From: Bacteroidota bacterium
GTDB lineage: Bacteria; Bacteroidota; Bacteroidia; AKYH767-A; OLB10
NCBI GenBank assembly: GCA_016717725.1
Contig: JADKFA010000008.1
Coordinates: 1 to 64,000 of the forward strand
Reading direction: 5' to 3'
Length of the DNA: 64,000 nucleotides
The notes below the pieces were generated by a model. The model made no database searches. It saw only the letters and a list, made by a program, of their open reading frames with translations, and was not told where the DNA came from. Positions 17,817-27,848 of this stretch are shown piece after piece (the stretch's first letter is position 1; each line of letters begins with the position of its first letter). Both the position numbers and the translations under genes were made by a program.

Positions 17817-18635
17817 ATGAGATCATTAAAACTAACCTTTATTTCCCTTACTGTATTGAGTTTATTTTCTTGTCGTAGTGTGAACGACGTGGCCTATTTT
17901 CAAAAGACTGAAAAGTCGAAAGAAGATAAAAAAGTAGTTTATCCAAACTTCAATTTAGACAGAAACAAGGAGATTCCGAACTTTGAAAATATAATTCAAG
18001 TTAGTGATATTCTAAGTATTTATGTATCCAGCTTAAGCCCAGAAGCCAGTAGTTTTTTTAATTCAATTGCCCCTCTCGAACGAAACGAACAAACCACCAA
18101 TAGTTCCTTTGCCACCCGAACGGATATTGGCTATTTAGTAGACGCACAAGGGATGATTGAGTTACCCTTGATTGGAAAAGTAAAAGTGATGGGATTAAGC
18201 ACATCAATCGCTAAGGATACTCTCACTGCTCGACTCGAGAAATATCTTCAATATCCATCCGTAAGAATTTACATTGAAAATTTCAGAGTGACCATTCTTG
18301 GAGAGGTATTTCGACCAGGTGTTTATAGTGTAACTAACGAAAAAATCACCATCCCAGAAGCACTAGGCTTAGCTGGAGATTTAAATATTTATGCAGATAG
18401 AAAAAACATCACCTTAATCCGTGATGAAAACGGAGAAAAAAAATATACTGAAATTGACATTACATCGCGTGAATTATTCGAAGCTCCCTACTATTATTTG
18501 CGTTCAGGCGACATTCTCTATGTATCTCCTGTAAAAGGGCGCGTTGCCCAGAGCGATAATTTTTACAGAGTACTTCCCATCGTAATGAGCAGCTTAACAT
18601 TGATCGCCGTAATCGTATCGCGAATCATCAACTAA
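17817..18635 (+). CDS. Polysaccharide export outer membrane lipoprotein (Wza-like)
   Basis: A 272-residue lipoprotein of the poly_export/SLBB family that forms the outer membrane channel for capsule or exopolysaccharide. A lipobox (LSLFSC) near residue 20 ends the signal peptide. The poly_export domain (ISDILSIYVSS-like region to about 160) with GYLVDAQGMIELPLIGKV is followed by an SLBB domain (VTILGEVFRPGVYSVTNEKITIPEALGLAGD). A C-terminal hydrophobic segment (VMSSLTLIAVIVSRIIN) could be a second anchor, as in other Bacteroidota homologues. First gene of the locus, 21 bases before the co-polymerase/kinase. The in-frame GTG at 17811 is not favoured. Confidence 0.92.
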   Translation: MRSLKLTFISLTVLSLFSCRSVNDVAYFQKTEKSKEDKKVVYPNFNLDRNKEIPNFENIIQVSDILSIYVSSLSPEASSFFNSIAPLERNEQTTNSSFATRTDIGYLVDAQGMIELPLIGKVKVMGLSTSIAKDTLTARLEKYLQYPSVRIYIENFRVTILGEVFRPGVYSVTNEKITIPEALGLAGDLNIYADRKNITLIRDENGEKKYTEIDITSRELFEAPYYYLRSGDILYVSPVKGRVAQSDNFYRVLPIVMSSLTLIAVIVSRIIN

Positions 18636-18656
18636 TTTATCTAGACAAAATTCAAT

Positions 18657-21140
18657 ATGAGTGACAATAAACAGCAGCCGCAGCCATTTTCGTATCCTAA
18701 CCAACAACAAGCTATTGGTGGAAGTGAACCTCATTCACAAGTCAATTTAAAATTCCTTTTTAATAAATTTTTTCTGCGTCATTGGTATTTATACGTATAT
18801 ACTCTAACGTTAGGAATCATTACTGCCTATTTCTATAATTGGTACTCCACACCCATATATTTTTCTAGTTGTACTGTACTGGTAAAAGATGACAAGCAAA
18901 AGTACAATGGCAATGATTTATTTTCGCAATTAAATAACTTCAATACGGAAGGTGGCATTGAAACAGAAATTGGTATCATTCGTTCGCGACAGCTTATTTA
19001 CAAAACACTAGAAGATTTAGGATATAACAAAAGCTATTTCCTTAAGGGCGAAATAAAGACTTCTGAAATTTACAAAGATTCACCCATTCAATTAGTAGAA
19101 GATACCATGTATTCCATGGCTCCTTCTACTTCCCTTAATATTGAAATTTTAGACGCTAAAAAATATAAGATTAGCTACAATCATCCAAGTGGTCCACAAA
19201 TTGGTTATTACCTTTTTGGAAAAAATGTAAATACAAAGATTGGACGATTTAAAATTGAAAAGACAGATAAATTTAAAGACGAAGCATATTCGCGTCCAGA
19301 ATACACGAAACGAAAAATTATTATTCGATTCAACTCCATTGAAAACTTAACGGTAATTTATCAAACTGCTCTCAAAGTTGAAAAGGTAAGTAAACTATCG
19401 ACCATTTTACAGGCGTCCATTCAAGGACCTGTTCCTGCAAAAAATGAAGATTTCCTCAATAGGCTTTTTGAATTTTACATTGCAAAAGGCATAGAGTTCA
19501 AAAACGAATATGCTGTTAACACGCTTCAGTTTATTGATGAGCAAGTTGAATTATTAACTCAACAAATTGACGTCAACGAAGCCAGTGTAGAGCAATTTCG
19601 AGTGAAGAAAGGAATTACCGATTTAAGTGTTGAAGCATCTTCTTATTTAGAAAGTGTAAAGAACTTTGATGGAAAAATTTCAGAATTACAAGTGCAATTA
19701 TCCTTCCTTGATTATTTGCAGCGTTATGTAACTCAAGGAAAGGAATTATCGGGAAACATTTCACCAGGAAGTATTTTAGTAAATGACCCTTTGCTAACCA
19801 ATCTCATCTTAAAGATGAATGAGTTGGAGAATAAAAGGAAATCACAGCTTTCTTTAGCGAAACAAGAAAATCCATTGTTGGTCGGATTAAATATTGAAAT
19901 CCAGAATACGAAGTCGGCATTAATAGAAAACATCAAGAGTTTAAGTAATGGATTAAAATCTTCACTAAACGAAGCGATGTCGCAAAAAGGGCAAGTGCAG
20001 GGTAAACTAAGATTATTACCAGGTGCACAGCGTGAATTGCAAACATTAATGCGAGGCTCTAACATCAAAGAAACGCTTTACTCCTACTTATTGCAAAAGC
20101 GTGCTGAGACTGCTATTATTCTGGCATCCACTACGGCTGATAATCGTGTGGTGGACACTGCACGTACTTTTTTCAAACCGTTGAAACCCGTAAAAAGTTT
20201 AAGTTATTCGATTGCTATTGTATTAGGGTTACTTATTCCGGGAATCTTAATTTACACCCGTGACCTTCTTAATGACAAAATCATTGATCGTTACGATTTA
20301 GAGCGACAAACTAATATTCCGATGTTAGGAATGATTGGACTGAGTGCATCAAAAGCAAACTTAGTAGTTACTGAAAAGCCAAACTCACATATCTCAGAAG
20401 CTTTTCGTTCCATTCGAACGAACTTACAATACTTCAATCAAAATAAAGAACAGAACATCATCATGGTGACTTCTTCCATCAGTTCAGAAGGAAAAAGTTT
20501 TTGCTCTTTAAATTTGGCTGTGATGCTTGCGATGTCGGGAAGAAAAACCATTTTAGTTGGATGTGACCTTCGCAAACCAAAAATTACTGTAGGATTTGAT
20601 TTTGTGAGCGAAATTGGATTGAGTAATTACCTCATTGGATTAAACACCGAGAAAGAAGTCATTCAAAATTCAGGATCAATTCCCAACCTCGATATTATTC
20701 TATCAGGTCCAAAGCCCCCTAATCCATCGGAGTTGATTATTTCTCCTCGAATGGATAATTTATTTGTTTATTTAAAGGCGAACTATGACAACATCATTTT
20801 AGATACGCCTCCTGTTGGATTAATTACTGATGCAACGGTACTTTCAAAATACACGGATATTAATATTTACGTAGTTCGACAAGGGGTAACACGACGACAC
20901 CATTTAAGTTTTGTAAATAAATTATACAACGAAGGAAAACTAAAAAATCTGTGCATTATTTTAAATGCTATGAAAGCAAACAACCGTAGTTATGGATACG
21001 GATATGAATATTCATATGGATATGGTTACGGCTATGGATATGGTTATGGATATTACGAAGAAGATAACAAAGAGAGTGGTATCAAAGCTACTTTTAAATC
21101 CATCTTCGGAAAAAAAAGAAAAAAGGGCACTAGCTCTTAA
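18657..21140 (+). CDS. Polysaccharide co-polymerase / BY-type tyrosine autokinase (Wzc-like)
   Basis: An inner-membrane protein of 827 residues that controls polymer length and export. It has a Wzz domain with a first membrane span near residue 45, a long periplasmic coiled coil (about 270-480), a second span near 515, and a cytoplasmic kinase domain. Kinase motifs: Walker A SSISSEGKSF (about 607-615), Walker A' VGCDLRKP (Asp637) and Walker B ILDTPP (Asp716). The tail has 12 tyrosines in 22 residues (779-800), the expected autophosphorylation cluster, followed by a basic end. It is co-transcribed with the export gene. A tyrosine phosphatase partner is not seen nearby. Confidence 0.94.
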   Translation: MSDNKQQPQPFSYPNQQQAIGGSEPHSQVNLKFLFNKFFLRHWYLYVYTLTLGIITAYFYNWYSTPIYFSSCTVLVKDDKQKYNGNDLFSQLNNFNTEGGIETEIGIIRSRQLIYKTLEDLGYNKSYFLKGEIKTSEIYKDSPIQLVEDTMYSMAPSTSLNIEILDAKKYKISYNHPSGPQIGYYLFGKNVNTKIGRFKIEKTDKFKDEAYSRPEYTKRKIIIRFNSIENLTVIYQTALKVEKVSKLSTILQASIQGPVPAKNEDFLNRLFEFYIAKGIEFKNEYAVNTLQFIDEQVELLTQQIDVNEASVEQFRVKKGITDLSVEASSYLESVKNFDGKISELQVQLSFLDYLQRYVTQGKELSGNISPGSILVNDPLLTNLILKMNELENKRKSQLSLAKQENPLLVGLNIEIQNTKSALIENIKSLSNGLKSSLNEAMSQKGQVQGKLRLLPGAQRELQTLMRGSNIKETLYSYLLQKRAETAIILASTTADNRVVDTARTFFKPLKPVKSLSYSIAIVLGLLIPGILIYTRDLLNDKIIDRYDLERQTNIPMLGMIGLSASKANLVVTEKPNSHISEAFRSIRTNLQYFNQNKEQNIIMVTSSISSEGKSFCSLNLAVMLAMSGRKTILVGCDLRKPKITVGFDFVSEIGLSNYLIGLNTEKEVIQNSGSIPNLDIILSGPKPPNPSELIISPRMDNLFVYLKANYDNIILDTPPVGLITDATVLSKYTDINIYVVRQGVTRRHHLSFVNKLYNEGKLKNLCIILNAMKANNRSYGYGYEYSYGYGYGYGYGYGYYEEDNKESGIKATFKSIFGKKRKKGTSS

Positions 21141-22507
21141 ATGATAATGCCGTTAATGGCTAACCTAAGCGATTCATTCAAAAAGTTATTTAAAAGATTC
21201 GATCCAGAGTCCAAAAATCTATTAAAAAATAGTTCTTGGGTAACCGTCGCCAATACGCTTGGTACTTTATTTGCATTTATAAAAACCATAGCCATCACAC
21301 GAATATTAGGTGTGGAGTTATTTGGAACCTATGCTTTAGCCATAGCCTTCATCATTACGACTCAAGAATTTTTACGTTTAAATATTTCGATGGGACTCAT
21401 TCGTTATGGAGCTATTTATGCAAGTGAAGATCGTAAAGATAAAATTGTAGCTATAATTAAATTTAGCTTAGGCCTTAGTACTATTTCTGCCTTGCTATCT
21501 ATCCTTGTACTCGGAATAATAACGGTCTTTTCCTACTCTACTTTCATTAAAGTTCCGAACTTAACTTTCTATATTATTGCTTTCGCTTTTGCGAATAGTT
21601 TAAATTTTATTGATGCTATTTCCAAAGCGAGTTTAAAACTATTTTATAAATTTAAAGTAAATTCCATCATCCAAATGATGATGGACACATTAGAAACAGC
21701 CATTGTAATAAGCACTCTTTACTTTTATGGTGCCAATTTGGAAGCCTTTTTTACAGCGGTAATATCAGCTCGCATTCTCAACAGTTTAACATGCAATTTA
21801 GCTGCCTATCGCGAATTAAAAATCGAACTTAAGCCTTATCTTAAAAGCAAAATAGAATTAATACAATCTCATAAAAAGATTTTTTCACCTATATTTTTGG
21901 AAATTCACTCAGTAGTTCACTAAAAGTTTTCATGAATCAAGGTGATGTATTATTATTGGGCAATATGGGTAGTACTACTGCAGTTGGAATATATGCAACA
22001 GCAAAAAAATTAGCCTATTCTGTTTTAACCTTAACCGATCCACTGGCAAGTTCCATCTTCCCACAACTTTCGCATTTGATAGCTTCTAAAGATCACCATA
22101 AAATTAAAGTCATGGTCAAGAAAATTACGGGCATCATGCTTCTTCCTTCTTTAGTGGTATTTATTACTTGCTTTTTCCTGAAAGCAACCATCATTGATTT
22201 TTTATTTGGCAAAGCGTTTATTGAGGCAGCAGAACCCTTCATGATCCTATTAATATGCGCTTTACAAGGATCCATTTTCTTTTGGGCATTACCATTAATA
22301 CAAAGCATGGGGCTTATTAAAAAGAGATTTCTTGTCTATCTTTCAGCCATAATTATAGGAGGTATCACAAGTATACTATTGATTCCAAGTTTAAACGAAT
22401 CTGGAGCAGCCATAGGGCTCCTAGCGGCTAACTTATTTATCACATTTCGCTTCTTGCAGGCTGGATATTATGAACTCAACCTCAAATCCATTTCATCACC
22501 AAAATAG
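21141..22507 (+). CDS. Wzx-like lipid-linked oligosaccharide flippase (one frameshift)
   Basis: A MOP-superfamily polysaccharide flippase. The first part (to about 21890) begins MIMPLMANLSDSFKKLF and has several membrane helices; the second part (from about 21930) continues with VLLLGNMGSTTAVGIYATAKK, a conserved Wzx motif. The frame breaks in a six-T run near 21880-21886: adding one T gives KIFFTYIFGNSLSSSLKVFM and joins the parts into 455 residues, the usual length. The protein would flip the repeat unit across the inner membrane. It directly follows the wzc-like gene with no gap. Sequencing error is the simplest cause. Confidence 0.85.
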
Positions 22508-23282
22508 TTCAACATCGCATAAAAAATTAATTATCGATATGAGTATCCTTGAAGCCAGCAGTAAATCGGTCGCCCTTAAACACCCCTTAGCAGCACTTTC
22601 TTTTTATATGGGCAAAAAAAATGCTTTACATGAAGCAATCATTCTCGATGCAGCTAAGCATATTTTTGGCGCTCACACTGATCTTCGTCCATGGAAAAAT
22701 GCATTGTCAGAAATCACATCCAACGACCTCATCCCACCCAACAAAAATACATTTGATGTAGTAGTTGGTAATAATTTGAATACCACCTTTGGAAAATGGA
22801 TTTGGTGTTGTGTCCGTGTTTTACAACCTGATGTTATGATTGAAACAGGAGTAGCTCATGGTTCCTCATCCTGGATCATTTTAAACGCCATGCACAAAAA
22901 CGGCAAAGGGAAATTATATTCCATCGATTTACCGAATCATGACACAAACAAAGATTACAATTTCCAAAATACTCAACCTGAAACGGGATGGATGGTACCC
23001 GACATTTTAAAATCGCAGTGGGAATTACACCTTGGATATGCCCAAGAACTCCTTCCTATGCTTTTAAATAAACTTCAAAAAATCGATATTTTCTTTCACG
23101 ACAGCGATCATAGCTATGAGCATATGAAATTTGAATTTGAAACATCGTCCCCATTTATTCGCAAAGGAGGATTGCTATTGAGTGATGATGTTCATAAAAA
23201 CAAAGCTTTTGCTGAGTACGTAGCCAACACTAAATATAAAGCGTTGCAATTTAACAAAGGAGGGTGTGCCATTGCACAATAA
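22470..23282 (+). CDS. Class I SAM-dependent methyltransferase (Methyltransf_24/CmcI-like)
   Basis: A soluble enzyme of 270 residues, or 247 if the ATG at 22539 is used, which avoids a 38-base overlap with the flippase gene. The SAM-binding motif is MIETGVAHGSSSWIILNAM, with LYSIDLPN and FFHDSDHSYEHMKFEFE further on, where a DSDHSYE signature is typical of this family in polysaccharide and natural product loci. It probably O-methylates a sugar or lipid-linked intermediate; the target is unknown. The N-terminal 23 residues are low complexity, so the true start is uncertain. Confidence 0.75.
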   Translation: MNSTSNPFHHQNSSTSHKKLIIDMSILEASSKSVALKHPLAALSFYMGKKNALHEAIILDAAKHIFGAHTDLRPWKNALSEITSNDLIPPNKNTFDVVVGNNLNTTFGKWIWCCVRVLQPDVMIETGVAHGSSSWIILNAMHKNGKGKLYSIDLPNHDTNKDYNFQNTQPETGWMVPDILKSQWELHLGYAQELLPMLLNKLQKIDIFFHDSDHSYEHMKFEFETSSPFIRKGGLLLSDDVHKNKAFAEYVANTKYKALQFNKGGCAIAQ

Positions 23283-23285
23283 ATA

Positions 23286-24470
23286 ATGTCGAATCCATAT
23301 ATTATTTATTTATCGCCCTATGATATTTTAAGGCCTCGAACCAATCAACTAAGCGATGTTCGATTTACTGAAGGGTTTGCACAAAATCAATGCAACACCC
23401 ATCTCATTGTACCTTATGTTGAGCGCGCAGACAACATTTCGAAGATGGAAGTTGCAGAAACTTATGGATTAAAAAGTCATTTAAAAATCCATTATAGTCC
23501 CACTCGTTTTTCGGAAGATGTGAAAGGTGGCTGGCAATTAGCCCAAGTTGCTTGGCATGGAATACGCTCCACATTTGCTATTTTAAAACAACGAAAGCAT
23601 CAAAATACTACATACATCATTAGCAGAAGTTCGCATTTACTTCGCCCCTATTTTACATTGAGAAAATTATTTCCATCTCGATTTAAAAATGTTGTACTCA
23701 TTCATTGGGCTCATGATTTCAATAACAGTAAAAATCATCAGAAAATCTATCAACTAGCCGATTATATAATCGCTACTAATAGTTCTATTTTAAATTCCAT
23801 CTTAAAAAAATCAAAAAGGAATAGCACTGAAGGAAGTTATACCTTGAACCCTATTACGGAATCACAAGCTTTAGAACATTTCACTAAAGAAGAAGCAAGA
23901 AATGAAGTAAAGCTCAATCACATTACAACACCCTTAGTAGTTTACACTGGCAAAATCGGAATAAACTATGACAAGGAATTAAAGTACATATTAGAAGCAG
24001 CTCAACAACTTCCTCAATATACATTTCTTTTTACAGGAGGTAAACCAAAAACTGTGGCTTTCTGGGAAGATTACTGCGCTGGGTTGGGATTAAACAATAT
24101 ACTATTTACGGGTTACCTGTCAGACTATCGAAAAATAAAATATTACCAATATAGCGCCGACATACTTATTTCATACTATACACAGCAGGGTCACGATGTA
24201 CGTTACAATTTCCCAAATAAGATTTGTGAATACATGTTGACTGGAAATCCAATGGTGAGTCCAAACTACCCCGCAACTCAAGACTTATTAAATGCTAATA
24301 ACTGTACCTTTACCACACCTGAAAATAGTAAAGCTTTAGCAAAAAGCTTAAGAGATATAATTGAAAATCCATTGCCAGCCCAACAAAAAGCACAACAGGC
24401 AGCTCTAGATGTTAGAGAAATCACTTTCAAGAAAGTCGCAGCTCGATTATTAAAGCAATTTCCAAAATGA
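23286..24470 (+). CDS. GT-B fold glycosyltransferase (GT4-like)
   Basis: A cytoplasmic glycosyltransferase of 394 residues. It has a C-terminal nucleotide-sugar binding half with LVVYTGKIGINYDKELKYI, FTGYLSDYRKIKYYQYSADI and the acceptor/donor loop NKICEYMLTGNPMVSPNYP. These match GT4-like enzymes. It starts three bases after the methyltransferase stop and overlaps the next gene by four bases, so it is part of the operon. Donor sugar cannot be told. Confidence 0.85.
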   Translation: MSNPYIIYLSPYDILRPRTNQLSDVRFTEGFAQNQCNTHLIVPYVERADNISKMEVAETYGLKSHLKIHYSPTRFSEDVKGGWQLAQVAWHGIRSTFAILKQRKHQNTTYIISRSSHLLRPYFTLRKLFPSRFKNVVLIHWAHDFNNSKNHQKIYQLADYIIATNSSILNSILKKSKRNSTEGSYTLNPITESQALEHFTKEEARNEVKLNHITTPLVVYTGKIGINYDKELKYILEAAQQLPQYTFLFTGGKPKTVAFWEDYCAGLGLNNILFTGYLSDYRKIKYYQYSADILISYYTQQGHDVRYNFPNKICEYMLTGNPMVSPNYPATQDLLNANNCTFTTPENSKALAKSLRDIIENPLPAQQKAQQAALDVREITFKKVAARLLKQFPK

Positions 24471-25456
24471 ATGCGAAAAAAAATATTAAGCTGTTTTTAG
24501 AAAAGGGATATGTCACTAAATATGACCGACTACTTTCTCTAATCATGCCTTTTTATAAATCACGAATAGCGAATCATCTTTTTTCAAAAATCGGTACTGA
24601 AATAAGTCCTACTACTGCATCTTTTCCACCCCTAATTGCAGCCATGTACACTGGGAACAACTCAGTTGTTAAACGGATCCAACAACAACTTCAGGAAGCA
24701 ACATTACCTGCTATTAAAGCAGCACTTGTTCATGGAAGTATTGGTGATGAGAATGAAATTGGCTATAGTGATTTTGATGGAATCTTGATTCTTGATCCAC
24801 GGGAAATTAAAAAGTGCGAATCAAATCCTTGAACTGCATCAACTCATAAAAAGACCGAACTACTATTTTTTGAGCAAGATGCTTTACAACATCACGGATG
24901 GGCAATTTTTCTTTTGAGTGATTTACGAGTTTTTAGGGATCATCTTTTCCCTCTAGATCTTATTCGAAATGGTAAAACAATTTACACTGTTCGCGGATTC
25001 AGAATAGAAGCAAATATTGCATCGGAGAGCAATCAATACAAAATGTTGCTCAACAACTTGTGCTCATCAATCGTACATAAAGTATCTTTCTTATCCACGC
25101 TAAAAAATCAATACCTATTAAAAAATTTACTTAGTGAAATTATGTTATTGTCCGTAGCATTATTGCAAGCAAAATATTCTAAAACTATTTCTAAAAAAGA
25201 TAGCTTTTCCCTGTTGAAAAGTGAATTTCCAACGCTTGATACATCAGTCATTGATTGGGCTAGTGTTGTTCGAATGAATTGGGAACAAGATTCAATAAAT
25301 TTTAAAACTCTTCTCTTTCACCGATGCAAAAAGGCAGGATTTCCTCTTTCTTTCCTAGCCCCAAAAACTCCAGAAAATATTTTAGTGCAGTTGGATGAAA
25401 AATGGAAACAACAAGTTATTTCATTGTGCAAATCGCTAGTTACTGCATCGAATTAA
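24467..25456 (+). CDS. Nucleotidyltransferase-fold protein of unknown role (two frameshifts)
   Basis: About 329 residues. The motif LVHGSIGDENEIGYSDFDGIL has the GS..xx..xDxD pattern of the nucleotidyltransferase (MNT/KNT) fold. The frame leaves at an A-run near 24809-24813 and returns near 24846-24850 (five-A run). The reconstructed middle reads SANQILELHQLIKKTELLFF then EQDALQHHGWAIFLL and joins SDLRVFRDHLFPLDLI. The remainder is helical. A second protein of the same fold lies at 27841-28817. Neither is a recognised sugar nucleotidyltransferase (no GxGTRxxPxT motif). Role in the polysaccharide locus is unknown. Its end overlaps the convergent sulfotransferase by four bases. Confidence 0.6.
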
Positions 25457-26265
25457 AGCAACGGATAGTTTAATCTTTCCAGTACTTTTCCTGTAATATG
25501 ATTTATACTTTCAATTTGCACTTTATTTAATCGAGCGATAGACTCCTGATTCATATCTTTTATTACAGCGTTCACCTTGTGTATTTGAAAATTCTTTTTG
25601 AAGACAGCCTCCTCTAATTCATCAACACTTAAAAAATCAGTAACTTTTTTCATTGTCGCAGCTGGATTCGCAACTAAGTCTTCATACTTTAGTTGCAGAT
25701 GATTTTTCAATGACGGACTATCATCTAATAAGATTTCATTTGAAGTACCCCATTGTGTTGCAGACTTCTCAATGCTATGTTTTTCCTTTCGAAAAATCCC
25801 TTCACTCACTGCATAACCATTCCGAAACAATGAAATAAAATAAGCATTCGGAAAATTCTTTTGCAACCATTTTGTTCTTGCTGTATTGAGAATGGTTTTT
25901 TCAATTAATATTTTGCGTTTGGGATGGTTATAGAAATACCCCCATTCCTTTCTAAGTTTCTTGGCATCTATACTGGTTGGTGTGTTTTCGCTTAGATAAA
26001 AGAGTTCTGGTTTCAAAGCCCATAAACGAGGCAAATCAAAATCGGCACCACGCGGAAGTTGGTTACTATAAAATTGACCTTCATTAGGCATACTACCAAT
26101 AAGAGGATGTGAAGCGAGTAAATTATGTAGCAATGTGGTACCCGAATTATAACAACCGACAATAAAAACCCATTTCTCCGGCTGAGGCTCAGGTGTGAAC
26201 AAATGACCTATTGACTTAGACTTCAATTTAGCCCACAGTTTCAATTTTGTTGAAAACTCCTTCAT
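25453..26265 (-). CDS. PAPS-dependent sulfotransferase family protein
   Basis: A 270-residue sulfotransferase. The 5'-phosphosulfate loop is VGCYNSGTTLLHNLLASHP and the 3'-phosphate region includes FISLFRNGYAVSEGIFRKE. Such enzymes sulfate glycan hydroxyls, so the product polysaccharide may carry sulfate (inference). It is the only minus-strand gene within the locus and has its own TAnnTTTG box five bases from the ATG at 26265. The in-frame GTG at 26271 lies in that box and is not favoured. PAPS synthesis genes are not in the window. Confidence 0.82.
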   Translation of the reverse strand: MKEFSTKLKLWAKLKSKSIGHLFTPEPQPEKWVFIVGCYNSGTTLLHNLLASHPLIGSMPNEGQFYSNQLPRGADFDLPRLWALKPELFYLSENTPTSIDAKKLRKEWGYFYNHPKRKILIEKTILNTARTKWLQKNFPNAYFISLFRNGYAVSEGIFRKEKHSIEKSATQWGTSNEILLDDSPSLKNHLQLKYEDLVANPAATMKKVTDFLSVDELEEAVFKKNFQIHKVNAVIKDMNQESIARLNKVQIESINHITGKVLERLNYPLL

Positions 26266-26270
26266 AGCCA

Positions 26271-26278
26271 CAAATTTA
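26271..26278 (-). promoter_or_regulatory. TAnnTTTG box five bases before the sulfotransferase ATG
   Basis: Minus-strand TAAATTTG is a full -7 match, followed by TGGCT and the ATG. The arrangement TTTGTGGCYATGA is shared with the wza-like gene at 17811, suggesting a near-leaderless transcript in both. Confidence 0.4.
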
Positions 26279-26339
26279 CATTAGTCTAATCAATGTTCTA
26301 CTCGATATTACATTAAAAGTTACTTTTGCTTTAGACTAA

Positions 26340-27848
26340 ATGAGCGCGCATATCCTAATTCTATTGAATGAAAGAAGTCGGACCGACTTCCTCGATGAAC
26401 TTCAACAGCTCATCCATTCCTTTTCCAATCACTCCCTATTACTTTATTTCACACCATCATCTCCCGATATTGAAATAGGAATTCCCTTCCCATTTCGTCA
26501 TTTTCCTGGGAATTATGCTGGAAAAATACCGCTACTAAATGCAGGTATTCCTAAAAATGAGTATAACATTACGCTCTTATTAAATTTGAGTGGACAAGAA
26601 ATTTTAGATGACCAATGGCGAAATATTCCAGAGATAAAATCAGATTTTTTTAGTCAGTTGTACATGCAATATTGTCCAGCTATTATTCATGGAATCATTC
26701 AGCAACACAATCGATGTACATTTTCAGTGACATTAAAAGATGAAAACAATGCACTTTTCCTACTTACAAAAGGTACATTTAAATTATTGGATTATGATTA
26801 TAAAAAAGCCTTAGAACTTATTTTTAATGGAAACATTCAATTGCTTGCAGATGGAATTAAGCGGTATTTCAAAAATCAAAAGGAAAATTTAGTGGACAAA
26901 GAATCTGTTATTGAGTCTTTACATTCCCAAAAATTTCACCTGCTAAAACGTCGATTAAATCAAAATAAATTCAAACATCGATATCGTCAACTCTTTTATC
27001 ATGACACGTGGAATATTGGAATAATTGATTCCCCCATCGAAGAAGTAGCTCTCCAAAAAGATAAGATCTGGGAGGTAAAATGGCTTGAAGAAGAAAAAGG
27101 AAATGATTTCAATGCGGATCCTTTCGGTTGTGAAATCGAAGGGAATCACATCCTTCTTTTTGAAAATTACATCAACGGAAAAGGAAAGATCAGTTCGAAA
27201 AAAAATGCTGAAGAAATAAAACTTCAATTAGAATTACCCATTCATTTAAGTTATCCCTATACCCTATTTTTTGAGGGAAGATGGTATTGTTTGCCCGAAC
27301 AAAGCGCATCTAACAAATTAGAAATTTTTCAAGTTCATCCTACCACTTACCAGCTAGAAAATCCAGTAGAAATTCTTTCTCATTTCAAAGCAGTGGATCC
27401 CAGTTTGATTTTAAAGGATGAGAAATGGTATTTATTTTGTACCGATGCGAGCGATAAAGGTGCTGATGTTCGACTCCATATTTTTATTGCAGATTCGATA
27501 TTTGGGCCATATCGTCCACATCAAAAAAATCCAGTTAAGACCAACATTTCATCTGCACGCTGCGGAGGAAAAATATTTACACACGATGGATTATTTTATC
27601 GACCTTCACAAGATAGTAGTCGAACCTATGGTGGAGAAATAGTAATTCAGCGCATCGATTTACTCACCGAAGAGAACTTTTCGGAGACAGAAATCAATCG
27701 CATCCAACCCTCCCATCTGCAAGGAAAATACGGGAAAGGATGCCACACACTTTCATCTCTAGGAAATCGCACTTTAGTTGATGGAAAAAGGGATATTTTT
27801 AGCTTTCGAAACTTTTTCCAAAAATTCCGTAAAAAACAAAATGCATAA
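26340..27848 (+). CDS. GINT1-type beta-propeller protein with formyltransferase-like N-terminus
   Basis: A 502-residue protein, probably cytoplasmic. The C-terminal half (about 225-480) has repeated blade-like segments such as NADPFGCEIEGNHILLFENY, PYTLFFEGRWYCLPEQS, AVDPSLILKDEKWYLFCTD and SARCGGKIFTHDGLFYRPSQ. This pattern is that of the glucosamine-inositolphosphorylceramide-transferase C-terminal/GH43-like five-bladed propeller found in bacterial glycan loci. The N-terminal half looks like a degenerate formyltransferase-type domain (weak). It is followed immediately by a nucleotidyltransferase-fold gene whose ATG overlaps its stop. Enzymatic activity is unknown. Confidence 0.6.
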   Translation: MSAHILILLNERSRTDFLDELQQLIHSFSNHSLLLYFTPSSPDIEIGIPFPFRHFPGNYAGKIPLLNAGIPKNEYNITLLLNLSGQEILDDQWRNIPEIKSDFFSQLYMQYCPAIIHGIIQQHNRCTFSVTLKDENNALFLLTKGTFKLLDYDYKKALELIFNGNIQLLADGIKRYFKNQKENLVDKESVIESLHSQKFHLLKRRLNQNKFKHRYRQLFYHDTWNIGIIDSPIEEVALQKDKIWEVKWLEEEKGNDFNADPFGCEIEGNHILLFENYINGKGKISSKKNAEEIKLQLELPIHLSYPYTLFFEGRWYCLPEQSASNKLEIFQVHPTTYQLENPVEILSHFKAVDPSLILKDEKWYLFCTDASDKGADVRLHIFIADSIFGPYRPHQKNPVKTNISSARCGGKIFTHDGLFYRPSQDSSRTYGGEIVIQRIDLLTEENFSETEINRIQPSHLQGKYGKGCHTLSSLGNRTLVDGKRDIFSFRNFFQKFRKKQNA

